Positions 1 to 7,069 are shown, numbered from the stretch's first letter. The stretch is 7,802 nucleotides of DNA from an uncultured Selenomonadaceae bacterium (GCA_945637225.1 CALZDE010000092.1:1-7802), one strand, 5' to 3'. Made by a program: numbers and translations. The notes: a model not told the origin generated them from the letters alone.

Positions 1-7
1 TATGGTA

Positions 8-1090
8 TCAATTTTCTTTTGCCATATGTACTGTGCGGATTGGGAATGGAATGTTGATTCCTTCTTTTCTGTATCTTGCGGTAATGGCTTTTATAAACAT
101 GTGCTTCATAAGTCCGCGAGTTGTGAAGTTACTGCAATGAAGCCTTACTTCAAAGTTTATACTGCTGTCAGCAAATTCTGTAAAGAAAAGAGTAGGTTTA
201 ATAGTCATTTCTGGGTCGCATTCATTAGTTATATTATTGGCAACCTCCAGCGTAACACTTTCCACCTGATCCAAGTCACTTTCATAGCCTACACCAATGG
301 GGATTACAATGGTAATATCTGTAATAGGCATGTTGTAATTTAATACAGTGGCACTGGCAATGGTTTTATTTGGTACGATTACTGCATTTCCTAGAGGTGT
401 ATGAATGGTGGTGTATCGCCATGATATATCTGATACCTGACCTGCTTCACTGTTATTCAGCTTAATAAAGTCACCGATTTTTATCTGTTTGGTGATAATT
501 AACTGCATGCCGGAGAATACGTTAGCCAAGGTATCCTGCAGAGCAAGAGCTACAGCCATACCACCGACACCCATAGCAGTCAGAATAGGTGCTACGGAAA
601 TTCCCATGTGGTCGAGGATGATAACTATACCGATAGCATAAATCACGACCATAGCAATGTTATTAAAAAGCGTAGTCTTAGGCATATTGGTATTCTTTTG
701 TGCATAGAGGTCAAAAAAGCCTGACAGACCGTTGGAAACGACACGGCAAATAGTCAGCACCAGGAAGATAAAAATGAAATATGACAGCAGGCTGGTAACA
801 GGCGGAGCAATATCAAGGGCATTAATACTCCAGTAAATACCTGTGATAGTACACCATGTGCCTGGCAGACCCTGCAGGGAGCGTATCATGACATACTGAA
901 GGGTAAGTTCATCGGTATCAAAATGTTTGTTTACCTTATTCGTTATTAGCCTGTTTATCCATATTCCTAAAAGGATAAAGGCTATGAGAATGGTTATGGG
1001 GATAAAAAACATATTGAACATTTCACTAAAGGTAATATTATCAATGAAATTCATGAAATGCTGTATATCAAATGCTGTAAACTCTTCCAT
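8..1090 (-). CDS. MscS-family small-conductance mechanosensitive ion channel
   Basis: The 360-residue protein is an inner-membrane channel of the MscS family, which opens under membrane tension to release solutes on osmotic downshock. Hydrophobic segments lie at about 25-47, 72-92 (weak), 97-117 and 142-160. They are followed by the glycine/alanine-rich pore helix at about 165-195 (MGVGGMAVALALQDTLANVF), which resembles the MscS TM3 signature. A beta domain follows (about 200-265; GDFIKL, then IVPNKTIASATVLNY), then an alpha/beta cytoplasmic domain ending in the usual IPFPIRTVHMAKEN. It has more predicted N-terminal helices than E. coli MscS (three), so it is a medium-sized family member. The ATG at 1090 is preceded 7 nt away by AGGAGGG, which settles the start. 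The gene is complete: its TGA stop lies at 8-10. It is divergent from deoB. Family assignment is firm; ion selectivity and physiological role are not visible. Confidence 0.93.
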   Translation of the reverse strand: MEEFTAFDIQHFMNFIDNITFSEMFNMFFIPITILIAFILLGIWINRLITNKVNKHFDTDELTLQYVMIRSLQGLPGTWCTITGIYWSINALDIAPPVTSLLSYFIFIFLVLTICRVVSNGLSGFFDLYAQKNTNMPKTTLFNNIAMVVIYAIGIVIILDHMGISVAPILTAMGVGGMAVALALQDTLANVFSGMQLIITKQIKIGDFIKLNNSEAGQVSDISWRYTTIHTPLGNAVIVPNKTIASATVLNYNMPITDITIVIPIGVGYESDLDQVESVTLEVANNITNECDPEMTIKPTLFFTEFADSSINFEVRLHCSNFTTRGLMKHMFIKAITARYRKEGINIPFPIRTVHMAKEN

Positions 1091-1097
1091 ATAAATT

Positions 1098-1104
1098 CCC
1101 TCCT
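1098..1104 (-). promoter_or_regulatory. Ribosome binding site of the MscS-family gene
   Basis: On the minus strand this reads AGGAGGG, an essentially ideal Shine-Dalgarno sequence, 7 nt before the ATG at 1090. It fixes the start codon. Confidence 0.9.
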
Positions 1105-1139
1105 AAAAGTATTTTGTAAGTGTTAATCAGCTTTGTTAT

Positions 1140-1168
1140 ATTGTAGCATACTTTAGTTATATTTGCAC
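1140..1168 (-). promoter_or_regulatory. Probable extended -10 promoter of the MscS-family gene
   Basis: On the minus strand TGCTACAAT (1140-1148) matches the extended -10 consensus TGnTATAAT with one mismatch. A weak -35 candidate, GTGCAA (1163-1168), lies 17 nt upstream. An extended -10 can work with a poor -35. Transcription would begin near 1133, giving a leader of about 40 nt. Called from sequence pattern only. Confidence 0.55.
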
Positions 1169-1215
1169 TTATTGGCAGGAAAAAATTTTTTTATGTCGTA
1201 TTTAATAGGTAGAAG

Positions 1216-1254
1216 AATTTAGGGTAATACTATTTTTAGTATATTAATTTAGGG
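1216..1254 (+). repeat. Inverted repeat flanked by direct repeats in the deoB leader
   Basis: A perfect 6-bp inverted repeat (ATACTA, 4-nt TTTT spacer, TAGTAT; 1227-1242) sits between two copies of AATTTAGGG (1216-1224 and 1246-1254), 30 bp apart. The second copy overlaps the deoB ribosome binding site. The arrangement could be a repressor operator or an RNA hairpin that places an SD-like sequence on each side of the stem. No convincing sigma-A promoter for deoB was found between 1130 and 1250, although TACTAT and TAGTAT inside the repeat are imperfect -10 candidates. Function is inferred only. Confidence 0.5.
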
Positions 1255-1263
1255 GTGAAAGCT

Positions 1264-2439
1264 ATGATTATTAGGCGTGTATTTTTGATTGTCCTTGACA
1301 GTTTTGGTATAGGTGCGGAGCCTGATGCGGCGGAATTTGGTGATGCGGCTACTGTTAATACTTTAGCCAGCTGTGCTACATCAGATAAATTAAATGTACC
1401 AAATATGCAGAAGCTGGGACTGTTCAATATTGATGGTGTAGAGGTGGGCGAAAAGCAGGATTATTTTGCTGGTTCTATAGCTCGCTTGCAGGAGGCTTCC
1501 AAGGGTAAGGATACTACGACAGGTCATTGGGAAATTGCAGGTGTTATTTCTGAAAAGGCTATGCCTACTTATCCAGATGGTTTCCCACCTGAGATTATTG
1601 AAAAATTAGAAAATGCTTTTGGCAGAAAGGTTATTTGCAACAAACCTTATTCTGGTACAAAGGTTATTCATGATTACGGTGAGGAGCATATGAAAACAGG
1701 TGCTCTTATCGTATATACTTCCGCTGACAGTGTATTGCAGATTGCGGCTCATGAGGATATTGTTCCACCAGAGGAGCTTTATAAATACTGCCGTCAGGCT
1801 AGAAGCATTATGTGTGGTGAACATGCAGTAGGCAGAATTATCGCTCGTCCATTCGAGGGCACCTATCCAGAGTTTGACCGTACTCCACGCCGTCACGATT
1901 TTTCCTTGGAGGCACCAGAGGATACAGTACTGGATATGCTTAAGGTAACAGGAAATTCTGTTATTGGCGTAGGCAAGATTCCTGATATTTTTGCTGACAG
2001 GGGCATTACAAGAAAAGTTCCTATCAACGGTAATGTTGACGGTATGAATAAGGCTCTGGAATGGGTAGATAATGATTTCTTTGGCCTGTGCTTTATCAAT
2101 CTTGTAGATTTTGATATGAAGTATGGTCATAGACGTGATATAGACGGTTATGCAGAGGCACTTACACGCTTTGATGAACAGCTTGGTGAGTTTATGGCAA
2201 AGATGAAGGATAATGACGTACTCATGATTACTGCTGACCATGGCTGTGACCCAAAGGCTGCTGGTACTGACCATACAAGAGAGTATGTTCCTTTAATGGT
2301 TTATGGCGAAGGTGTCATGAAGAATTTGAATTTGGGAACCAGAAACAGCTTTGCAGATATTGCCGCTACCATAGCAGATATGCTGAGAATTCCAATGCGT
2401 ACCAAAGGCAAGAGCATGTGGAGACAGATTAAAAATTAA
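1264..2439 (+). CDS. deoB: Phosphopentomutase DeoB
   Basis: DeoB interconverts ribose-1-phosphate (or deoxyribose-1-phosphate) and the 5-phosphate, linking nucleoside phosphorolysis to pentose phosphate metabolism in the cytosol. It is a Mn-dependent member of the alkaline phosphatase superfamily. From the ATG at 1264 the protein has 391 residues, normal for the family. Visible motifs are the N-terminal metal site VFLIVLDSFGIG (Asp12), the phosphorylated-threonine loop GKDTTTGHWE (Thr84-86), VDFDMKYGHRRD (Asp284, His289), TADHGCDP (Asp325, His326) and DHTRE (His337). These match the Bacillus cereus enzyme's D286/H291/D327/H328/H339 pattern with a constant offset of two. A GTG at 1255 is in frame, but it lies inside the likely SD (AGGGGTG, 1251-1257), which is spaced 6 nt from ATG 1264; the ATG is therefore preferred. 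No purine nucleoside phosphorylase gene is adjacent; pepT follows after 4 nt. Confidence 0.96.
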   Translation: MIIRRVFLIVLDSFGIGAEPDAAEFGDAATVNTLASCATSDKLNVPNMQKLGLFNIDGVEVGEKQDYFAGSIARLQEASKGKDTTTGHWEIAGVISEKAMPTYPDGFPPEIIEKLENAFGRKVICNKPYSGTKVIHDYGEEHMKTGALIVYTSADSVLQIAAHEDIVPPEELYKYCRQARSIMCGEHAVGRIIARPFEGTYPEFDRTPRRHDFSLEAPEDTVLDMLKVTGNSVIGVGKIPDIFADRGITRKVPINGNVDGMNKALEWVDNDFFGLCFINLVDFDMKYGHRRDIDGYAEALTRFDEQLGEFMAKMKDNDVLMITADHGCDPKAAGTDHTREYVPLMVYGEGVMKNLNLGTRNSFADIAATIADMLRIPMRTKGKSMWRQIKN

Positions 2440-2443
2440 GCTT

Positions 2444-3709
2444 ATGGATAGAGAGAAAATTTTAAAAAAATTCACGAGTTATATCGCATATGATACCACA
2501 TCTGATGGCAGTTCTAAGACTTGTCCTTCTACGGAGAAACAGCGTCCTTTGGGAATGTTCTTAGTGGAAGAAATGAAGGCTTTGGGCATGGCAGACGTGG
2601 ATATTGATGAAAATGGTTATGTCATGGGGACTCTGCCAGCTAGTGAAGGTATGGAAAAAGTGCCTGTATTGGGCTTAATCGCTCATATGGATACATCTCC
2701 CGATGCTGTTGGAGGCCCTGTGAAATGGCGCATAGAAAAGGCGTATAGTGGTGGAGAAATTATTTTAAATAAAGGAACTTCTGCTACGAATGGAAAAGCC
2801 ATTACGATGTCACCAAAGGAATTTCCAGAGCTTCTTGATTACAAGGGGCAGGATATTATCGTTACAGATGGCACAACACTTCTAGGTGCGGACGATAAGG
2901 CTGGTATTACGGCTATTATGTCGGCGGTCGAGTATTTTAAGGAGCATACGGAGATAACGCATGGCAAGGTGCGGATTGCCTTTACTCCTGATGAAGAAAT
3001 TGGCAGAAGTGCTGACCTTTTTGACGTAAAGAAATTTGGTGCGGATTTTGCTTTTACAGTGGATGGCGGTGCTGTTGGCGGTTTGGAGTATGAATGCTTC
3101 AATGCCTGCAATCTGGCAGTTCGGGTAAATGGACGAAATGTGCATACTGGCGATGCCAAAAACAAGATGATTAATGCTTTGACAATTGCCAGTGAGTGGC
3201 AGCTTATGCTTCCTCAAACTGAACAGCCGGAAACAACAGAGGGCTATGAAGGCTTTTACCATGTGCATACCATTAAGGGCAATACTTCAGAGGCTAGAAT
3301 GGGTGTTCTAATTCGTGACCATGACAGAGATAAGTTTGAAAAGCGTAAGGAATATGTAAAGAAGATAACAGAGCTTTTAAATTTCCGCTATGGTGAAGGT
3401 ACGGTAGAGGTTATTTACAAAGATATTTATTACAACATGAAGGAGAAGATTGCGCCTGTTATGTGGATTGTGGACATAGCTAAGGAAGCTATGGAAAGGG
3501 CTGGAATTACTCCTGTGATTTCACCGATTCGTGGCGGTACTGATGGTGCGAGATTATCCTTTATGGGGCTTCCCTGCCCGAACATATTTACTGGCGGTAT
3601 GAATTATCACGGTATATATGAGTATTTGCCTGTGCCATCTCTTCTGAAATCTGCTCAGACTGTAGTGGAAATTGTAAAGGGTGTAGGCAAGCAAAGGGAA
3701 AATTTGTAA
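2444..3709 (+). CDS. pepT: Peptidase T (tripeptide aminopeptidase, M20B family)
   Basis: PepT is a cytosolic di-zinc aminopeptidase that removes the N-terminal residue of tripeptides during peptide use. The 421-residue protein carries the full M20B signature: GLIAHMDTSPD (His81, Asp83), TLLGADDKAG (bridging Asp in 150-151), TPDEEIGRSADLFDV (general base Glu184, neighbour Glu185), FTVDGGAVGGLEYECFNA (Asp207), NVHTGDAKNKM (His234, in the lid/dimerisation domain) and GGMNYHGIYEY (His389). It is slightly longer than E. coli PepT (about 408). The ATG lies 4 nt after the deoB stop and has no good Shine-Dalgarno (only AAG at 2438-2440), so translation probably depends on ribosomes finishing deoB. 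The N-terminus, including a Tyr-Asp-Thr-Thr-Ser segment, aligns with the family start. No clear intrinsic terminator follows; the DnaA-box region begins 6 nt after the stop. Confidence 0.95.
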   Translation: MDREKILKKFTSYIAYDTTSDGSSKTCPSTEKQRPLGMFLVEEMKALGMADVDIDENGYVMGTLPASEGMEKVPVLGLIAHMDTSPDAVGGPVKWRIEKAYSGGEIILNKGTSATNGKAITMSPKEFPELLDYKGQDIIVTDGTTLLGADDKAGITAIMSAVEYFKEHTEITHGKVRIAFTPDEEIGRSADLFDVKKFGADFAFTVDGGAVGGLEYECFNACNLAVRVNGRNVHTGDAKNKMINALTIASEWQLMLPQTEQPETTEGYEGFYHVHTIKGNTSEARMGVLIRDHDRDKFEKRKEYVKKITELLNFRYGEGTVEVIYKDIYYNMKEKIAPVMWIVDIAKEAMERAGITPVISPIRGGTDGARLSFMGLPCPNIFTGGMNYHGIYEYLPVPSLLKSAQTVVEIVKGVGKQRENL

Positions 3710-3714
3710 TTTAG

Positions 3715-3898
3715 TTATACACAGTATATGGAAAAAGTTATCCACAATTGTTGATAATTTTGTGGATTTATATGTAAAAATGGGAATTGAAGCAGGATTT
3801 TGCAGGTATTTTCTGTGGATAATGTGGATAATTATGTGAATAAGTCATAGTATTGCTAAAAAGTAATATAAATCTTGTGGACAATTAGTTGTGGATAA
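3715..3898. promoter_or_regulatory. DnaA-box cluster (six exact boxes, three near matches)
   Basis: This 241-bp gene-free interval (3710-3950) is packed with the DnaA-box consensus TTATNCACA. Exact plus-strand boxes lie at 3715-3723 (TTATACACA) and 3738-3746 (TTATCCACA). Exact minus-strand boxes lie at 3814-3822, 3823-3831 (directly abutting), 3835-3843 (TTATTCACA) and 3890-3898. Near matches on the minus strand are 3749-3757 (TTATCAACA), 3761-3769 (AAATCCACA) and 3876-3884 (TTGTCCACA). The left group points right and the right group points left. An AT-rich stretch without boxes lies at 3844-3875. DnaA is the conserved replication initiator and also a transcription regulator. The cluster may titrate DnaA, regulate ppx-ppk, or (less likely without dnaA/dnaN or rep nearby) act as an origin. 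The boxes are read directly; their function is inferred. Confidence 0.85.
3740..3767. repeat. 8-bp inverted repeat formed by facing DnaA boxes
   Basis: ATCCACAA (3740-3747) and TTGTGGAT (3760-3767) are perfect inverted copies with a 12-nt spacer. They overlap a second, tighter near-palindrome TTATCCACAATTGTTGATAA (3738-3757; 9 of 10 positions pair). The arms coincide with DnaA-box sequences, so protein binding is a better explanation than an RNA hairpin. The hairpin is not followed by a convincing T-run, so it is not called as the pepT terminator. Confidence 0.6.
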
Positions 3899-3938
3899 AT
3901 CATCAGATGAATGTTGAATGTAAGTGATTTAAAGGAAC

Positions 3939-3942
3939 GAGG
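3939..3942 (+). promoter_or_regulatory. Ribosome binding site of ppx
   Basis: GAGG lies 8 nt before the ATG at 3951 and supports that start. A second SD-like element, AAAGGAA (3931-3937), is better placed for an out-of-frame ATG at 3944, which opens a seven-codon reading frame ending at 3967, inside ppx. Confidence 0.65.
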
Positions 3943-3950
3943 AATGTTAC

Positions 3951-4964
3951 ATGTACGGCATAATTGATGTTGGTTCTAATACCGTAAGACTTACGATTTA
4001 CAAAATAGAAAATGGCAAGGCAATTCTTTTGCTGAACAAAAAGAAAGCGGTGGGGTTAGCTTCCTACGTGCAGAATAATCAGATGCTTCCAGAGGGTATT
4101 AACCGCGTGGTAGAGGTACTGAGCGAGTTTAAAATTCTTTTGGAGAACATGTCAATAGAAAATGTTCATGTATTTGCAACAGCTGCTCTCCGCAACGTCA
4201 AGAACAGCAAGGAGGCAGTAAAGGAAGCTTCTGAGCGCAGTGGCATGGCAATAGAGGTTATTTCAGGCGAGTTAGAAGCAGAGCTTGACTTCATGGGTGC
4301 TACTCATGCTGTGGATATGAAGAATGGTCTTTTGGTAGATATAGGCGGTGGCAGTACTGAGCTGGTAGTCATTCAGGATGGCAAGATGAAGGCAAATATC
4401 AGCTTCCCTATGGGTTCACTCAATACTTATGAGCAGTATGTAGCAAATCTCCTGCCTACCCGTGCAGAACGTAAGAATATTAAGCAGGCTGTACTGAATG
4501 AAATTAAAAAATTCCCTGCTTTGGCAACAGGTACCTATGAAAATATCTGTGGCGTAGGTGGCAGTATTCGTGCGGCCAACAAGCTGAATCAGTATCTTTT
4601 CCAGCTGCCAACAGATACCATGCTCATTAAGGCTCCAAATGTAAAGAAAATAATTAAGCTTTTGGAGAATGACGATGCCAAGACCATTCCTATTGGGACC
4701 TTGGATATACTTCTGAAGATAATACCTGAGCGTGTAAGAACTATTCTGCCGGGCATGATTATTCTTCATACCATTGTCAAATTCTACAAGGCACAGCTTA
4801 TCAAGGTAAGTCAGGCTGGCGTTCGTGACGGCTATGTATACAAGTTCCTTGCAGGCGAGCAGACTCCTGTAGCACCTAAGACAGCTAAGAGAAGAGGCAG
4901 ACCAGCAAAGAAGGCAAACGAAGAAAAGACACCAGCTAAAGAAAGTAATGGTGACAAGAAATGA
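3951..4964 (+). CDS. ppx: Exopolyphosphatase, Ppx/GppA family, with basic AT-hook-like tail
   Basis: Ppx/GppA enzymes use the ASKHA (actin/Hsp70-like) fold to release orthophosphate from polyphosphate ends; some members also or instead hydrolyse pppGpp. The 337-residue protein shows phosphate-1 motif GIIDVGSNTVRL (3-14), the catalytic-Glu region ISGELEAEL (104-112), phosphate-2 motif GLLVDIGGGSTEL (126-138) and the GVGGSIRA loop (201-208). The core of about 305 residues is the short form, lacking the C-terminal HD-like domain of E. coli Ppx. Residues about 306-337 form a hydrophilic lysine-rich tail containing KRRGRPAKK (313-321), like an AT-hook core (RGRP, 315-318). The start has GAGG 8 nt upstream. 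The stop overlaps the ppk start as ATGA, so the two opposing enzymes are probably translationally coupled. The adjacent ppk favours polyphosphate over pppGpp as the substrate, but sequence alone does not decide this. Confidence 0.9.
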   Translation: MYGIIDVGSNTVRLTIYKIENGKAILLLNKKKAVGLASYVQNNQMLPEGINRVVEVLSEFKILLENMSIENVHVFATAALRNVKNSKEAVKEASERSGMAIEVISGELEAELDFMGATHAVDMKNGLLVDIGGGSTELVVIQDGKMKANISFPMGSLNTYEQYVANLLPTRAERKNIKQAVLNEIKKFPALATGTYENICGVGGSIRAANKLNQYLFQLPTDTMLIKAPNVKKIIKLLENDDAKTIPIGTLDILLKIIPERVRTILPGMIILHTIVKFYKAQLIKVSQAGVRDGYVYKFLAGEQTPVAPKTAKRRGRPAKKANEEKTPAKESNGDKK

Positions 4965-7054
4965 GTAAAAGCAAAGAAAAAAAGATTTATGATACAAGCT
5001 ATACCCAAAACAGAGAAGTAAGCTGGATGCGTTTTGATGAACGTGTTCTTTTGGAAGCTGAGGATGAATCTGTACCTCTGTTTGAAAGACTGAAATTCGT
5101 GGAGATTTTCACCAGCAATTTAGACGAATTTTACATGGTACGCGTGGGAAGCCTTTTGGATATGGAAGAGGTAGAGCCTGAAACAAAGGAAAACAAGGGA
5201 CTCATGACACCACGTGAACAGCTGGAGAAGATTTTCGCTACCACCGCAAAGCTTTATCCTAAGCGTGAAGAGCTGTTTTTCAAGCTGAATGAGCTTCTGA
5301 AGGATTATGGAATTTGCCACTATCAGGTAGATGATTTGGAGGACGAGCAGGAGGAATTTGTAGAAGCATATTTCACTGAGCAGGTTCTGCCACTGCTTTC
5401 CCCACAGATAATTGACAGCCATCATCCATTCCCGCATTTAGATAATAAGCGGGTTTATGTGGCGGCACTCTTAAAGTACAACAGAGTACCTACCTTGGGA
5501 ATAATTTCCCTGCCAGATAAGCTGGGCAGAGTTATCCGTCTCCCTGGCAAAAAGCTGGAATATGTACTTCTTGAAGACGTAATCGCTCATTATGTAGAAA
5601 GAGTGTTCTCTACATATGCAATCATTGACAGAGCGGCATTTACCATTACCAGAAATGCAGATATTGATGTAGATGATTTGGTAGATGTTGACCGCGAGGG
5701 CGGTTTGGATTTAGATGAGTATCTGGAAAACATGAAGCGGGCTATAAAAATGCGCCGTAACCTGGCACCTCTGCGCCTTGAATTACAGACCAGCGGTGAC
5801 TCTCTCATTACTCCATACCTCACTAAAAGACTTAATATTTCACCAGAACAGGTATTCGTAACTACAGCACCAGTAGTATTGAATTACGTATATGGCTTAG
5901 AGGATTCTTTTAATGAAGAACAGAAGAAGGCGCTTTGCTACAAGCCATTTACTCCAGTGACAGCCGAAGAAAAATTCGGTGATGTTTCCATGATGGAGCT
6001 GGTGAATAAGCAGGAAATTCTGCTGAAATATCCTTATGACGATTTCGGTATTTTGCTGAAATTGGTAAAAGAGGCGGCTAACAGCGATGATGTGACTTCC
6101 ATCAAATTAACGGTTTACCGTATCGGCAGAGGTCATGTAAAGCTGATGAATTACCTCATTATGGCGGCAGAGTCAGGCAAGGACGTTACAGTTCTTCTGG
6201 AGATAAAGGCACGTTTTGATGAAGAAAATAACATGGCGTGGGTAGAAAGCTTACGTCAGGCAGGCTGTAAGATTCTGTACGGCTTTGAACGCTACAAGGT
6301 ACACGCTAAGGTCTGTGCAATTACCGTACAGAAGGGCGATGAAATCAGCTATATCACCCATATAGGCACAGGTAATTTCAATGCGAAAACAGCAAAACTT
6401 TACACAGATTTTGCCTTTATAACAAGCGACCCAGTAATCGGCAGGGATGCAACGGCATTATTCCGCAATATGGGTATTGGCGAACTGCATGGCAAATATG
6501 ATGAATTGCTGGTAGCACCTGAAAATTTAAAATCTCAGCTCTTAAAATACATAAAGGAAGAAACAGACAAGGCAAAGAAGGGGAAGAAGGGAAAAATCCT
6601 CTTAAAGATGAATTCCTTTACAGACCGCCAGCTTATAGATGCCCTTTATGAAGCAGGACAGGCTGGAGTACACGTAGATATGATAATCAGAGGTATATCA
6701 TGCCTTCTGCCACAGATCCCAGGAAAAACAGAAAATATCCATGTGAGAAGTGTGGTAGGAAGATTCTTGGAGCATGCAAGAGTGTTCTGCTTTGGTGAAG
6801 GACGCAGTTTAAAGATGTACATCGCTTCTGCTGACTGGATGACAAGAAACACCGAGAACAGAGTAGAAGTAGCATGTCCTATCAAGGATAAAAATTTGAA
6901 GGCAGAAATAATGTCTTACCTTGAAACACAGCTGGCAGACAACCAGAAGGCAAGAATAATGGGTCCAGATGGAGTATACGAACCTGTTCCAAGAAAAGCA
7001 AGAGCAAGAAAGGTAAATGCTCAGGAAGAATTTTTAAAACACGCTAGAGATTAA
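4961..7054 (+). CDS. ppk1: Polyphosphate kinase 1
   Basis: PPK1 reversibly moves the ATP gamma-phosphate onto inorganic polyphosphate through a phosphohistidine intermediate. The 697-residue length fits the family (E. coli 688). In order: the N-terminal domain with SWMRFDERVLLEAED and the FTSNLDEFYMVRVGSL signature (about 19-65); the head domain; then two phospholipase-D-like C-terminal domains. His448 (RYKVHAKVCAI) is the likely autophosphorylated residue and His605 (FLEHARVFCFG) the second catalytic histidine. Their spacing of 157 residues equals that of E. coli His435/His592. Arg387 (VYRIG) and Arg418 (KARFDEENN) correspond to the metal/phosphate-binding arginines. The ATG overlaps the ppx stop by 4 nt, with GGTGA (4950-4954) as a modest SD inside ppx. 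The C-terminus has a short basic segment (RKARARK). The gene is intact. Confidence 0.97.
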   Translation: MSKSKEKKIYDTSYTQNREVSWMRFDERVLLEAEDESVPLFERLKFVEIFTSNLDEFYMVRVGSLLDMEEVEPETKENKGLMTPREQLEKIFATTAKLYPKREELFFKLNELLKDYGICHYQVDDLEDEQEEFVEAYFTEQVLPLLSPQIIDSHHPFPHLDNKRVYVAALLKYNRVPTLGIISLPDKLGRVIRLPGKKLEYVLLEDVIAHYVERVFSTYAIIDRAAFTITRNADIDVDDLVDVDREGGLDLDEYLENMKRAIKMRRNLAPLRLELQTSGDSLITPYLTKRLNISPEQVFVTTAPVVLNYVYGLEDSFNEEQKKALCYKPFTPVTAEEKFGDVSMMELVNKQEILLKYPYDDFGILLKLVKEAANSDDVTSIKLTVYRIGRGHVKLMNYLIMAAESGKDVTVLLEIKARFDEENNMAWVESLRQAGCKILYGFERYKVHAKVCAITVQKGDEISYITHIGTGNFNAKTAKLYTDFAFITSDPVIGRDATALFRNMGIGELHGKYDELLVAPENLKSQLLKYIKEETDKAKKGKKGKILLKMNSFTDRQLIDALYEAGQAGVHVDMIIRGISCLLPQIPGKTENIHVRSVVGRFLEHARVFCFGEGRSLKMYIASADWMTRNTENRVEVACPIKDKNLKAEIMSYLETQLADNQKARIMGPDGVYEPVPRKARARKVNAQEEFLKHARD

Positions 7055-7069
7055 TATTTAGAGCATTAA

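Noticed and set aside
2..343. 113-codon open frame on the plus strand at the left edge
   Set aside because: It is antisense to the 3' end of the MscS gene, with no family resemblance and no ribosome binding site visible.
1255..1263. GTG at 1255 as the deoB start
   Set aside because: The GTG overlaps the only good Shine-Dalgarno sequence; the ATG at 1264 is properly spaced and matches the family N-terminus.
1606..2274. 222-codon open frame on the minus strand
   Set aside because: It lies entirely inside deoB in antisense, has no recognisable domain, and the deoB product carries all its catalytic residues.
3740..3775. Intrinsic terminator after pepT
   Set aside because: The 8-bp inverted repeat is made of DnaA-box sequences, is AT-rich and is not followed by a T-run.
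3814..3898. CRISPR-like or other short-repeat array from the repeated TGTGGATAA
   Set aside because: The repeats are 9 bp, unevenly spaced and match the DnaA box; there are no long repeats with uniform spacers and no cas genes.
3710..3950. Chromosomal oriC or plasmid origin as the firm call for the DnaA-box region
   Set aside because: Box density fits, but no dnaA, dnaN, gidA/parA or rep gene is in the window and no iterons of a plasmid type are seen. Kept as an alternative only.
4416..4997. 193-codon open frame on the minus strand
   Set aside because: It is a shadow of ppx; its cysteine/leucine/phenylalanine-rich translation is what lysine/glutamate-rich sense codons give in antisense.
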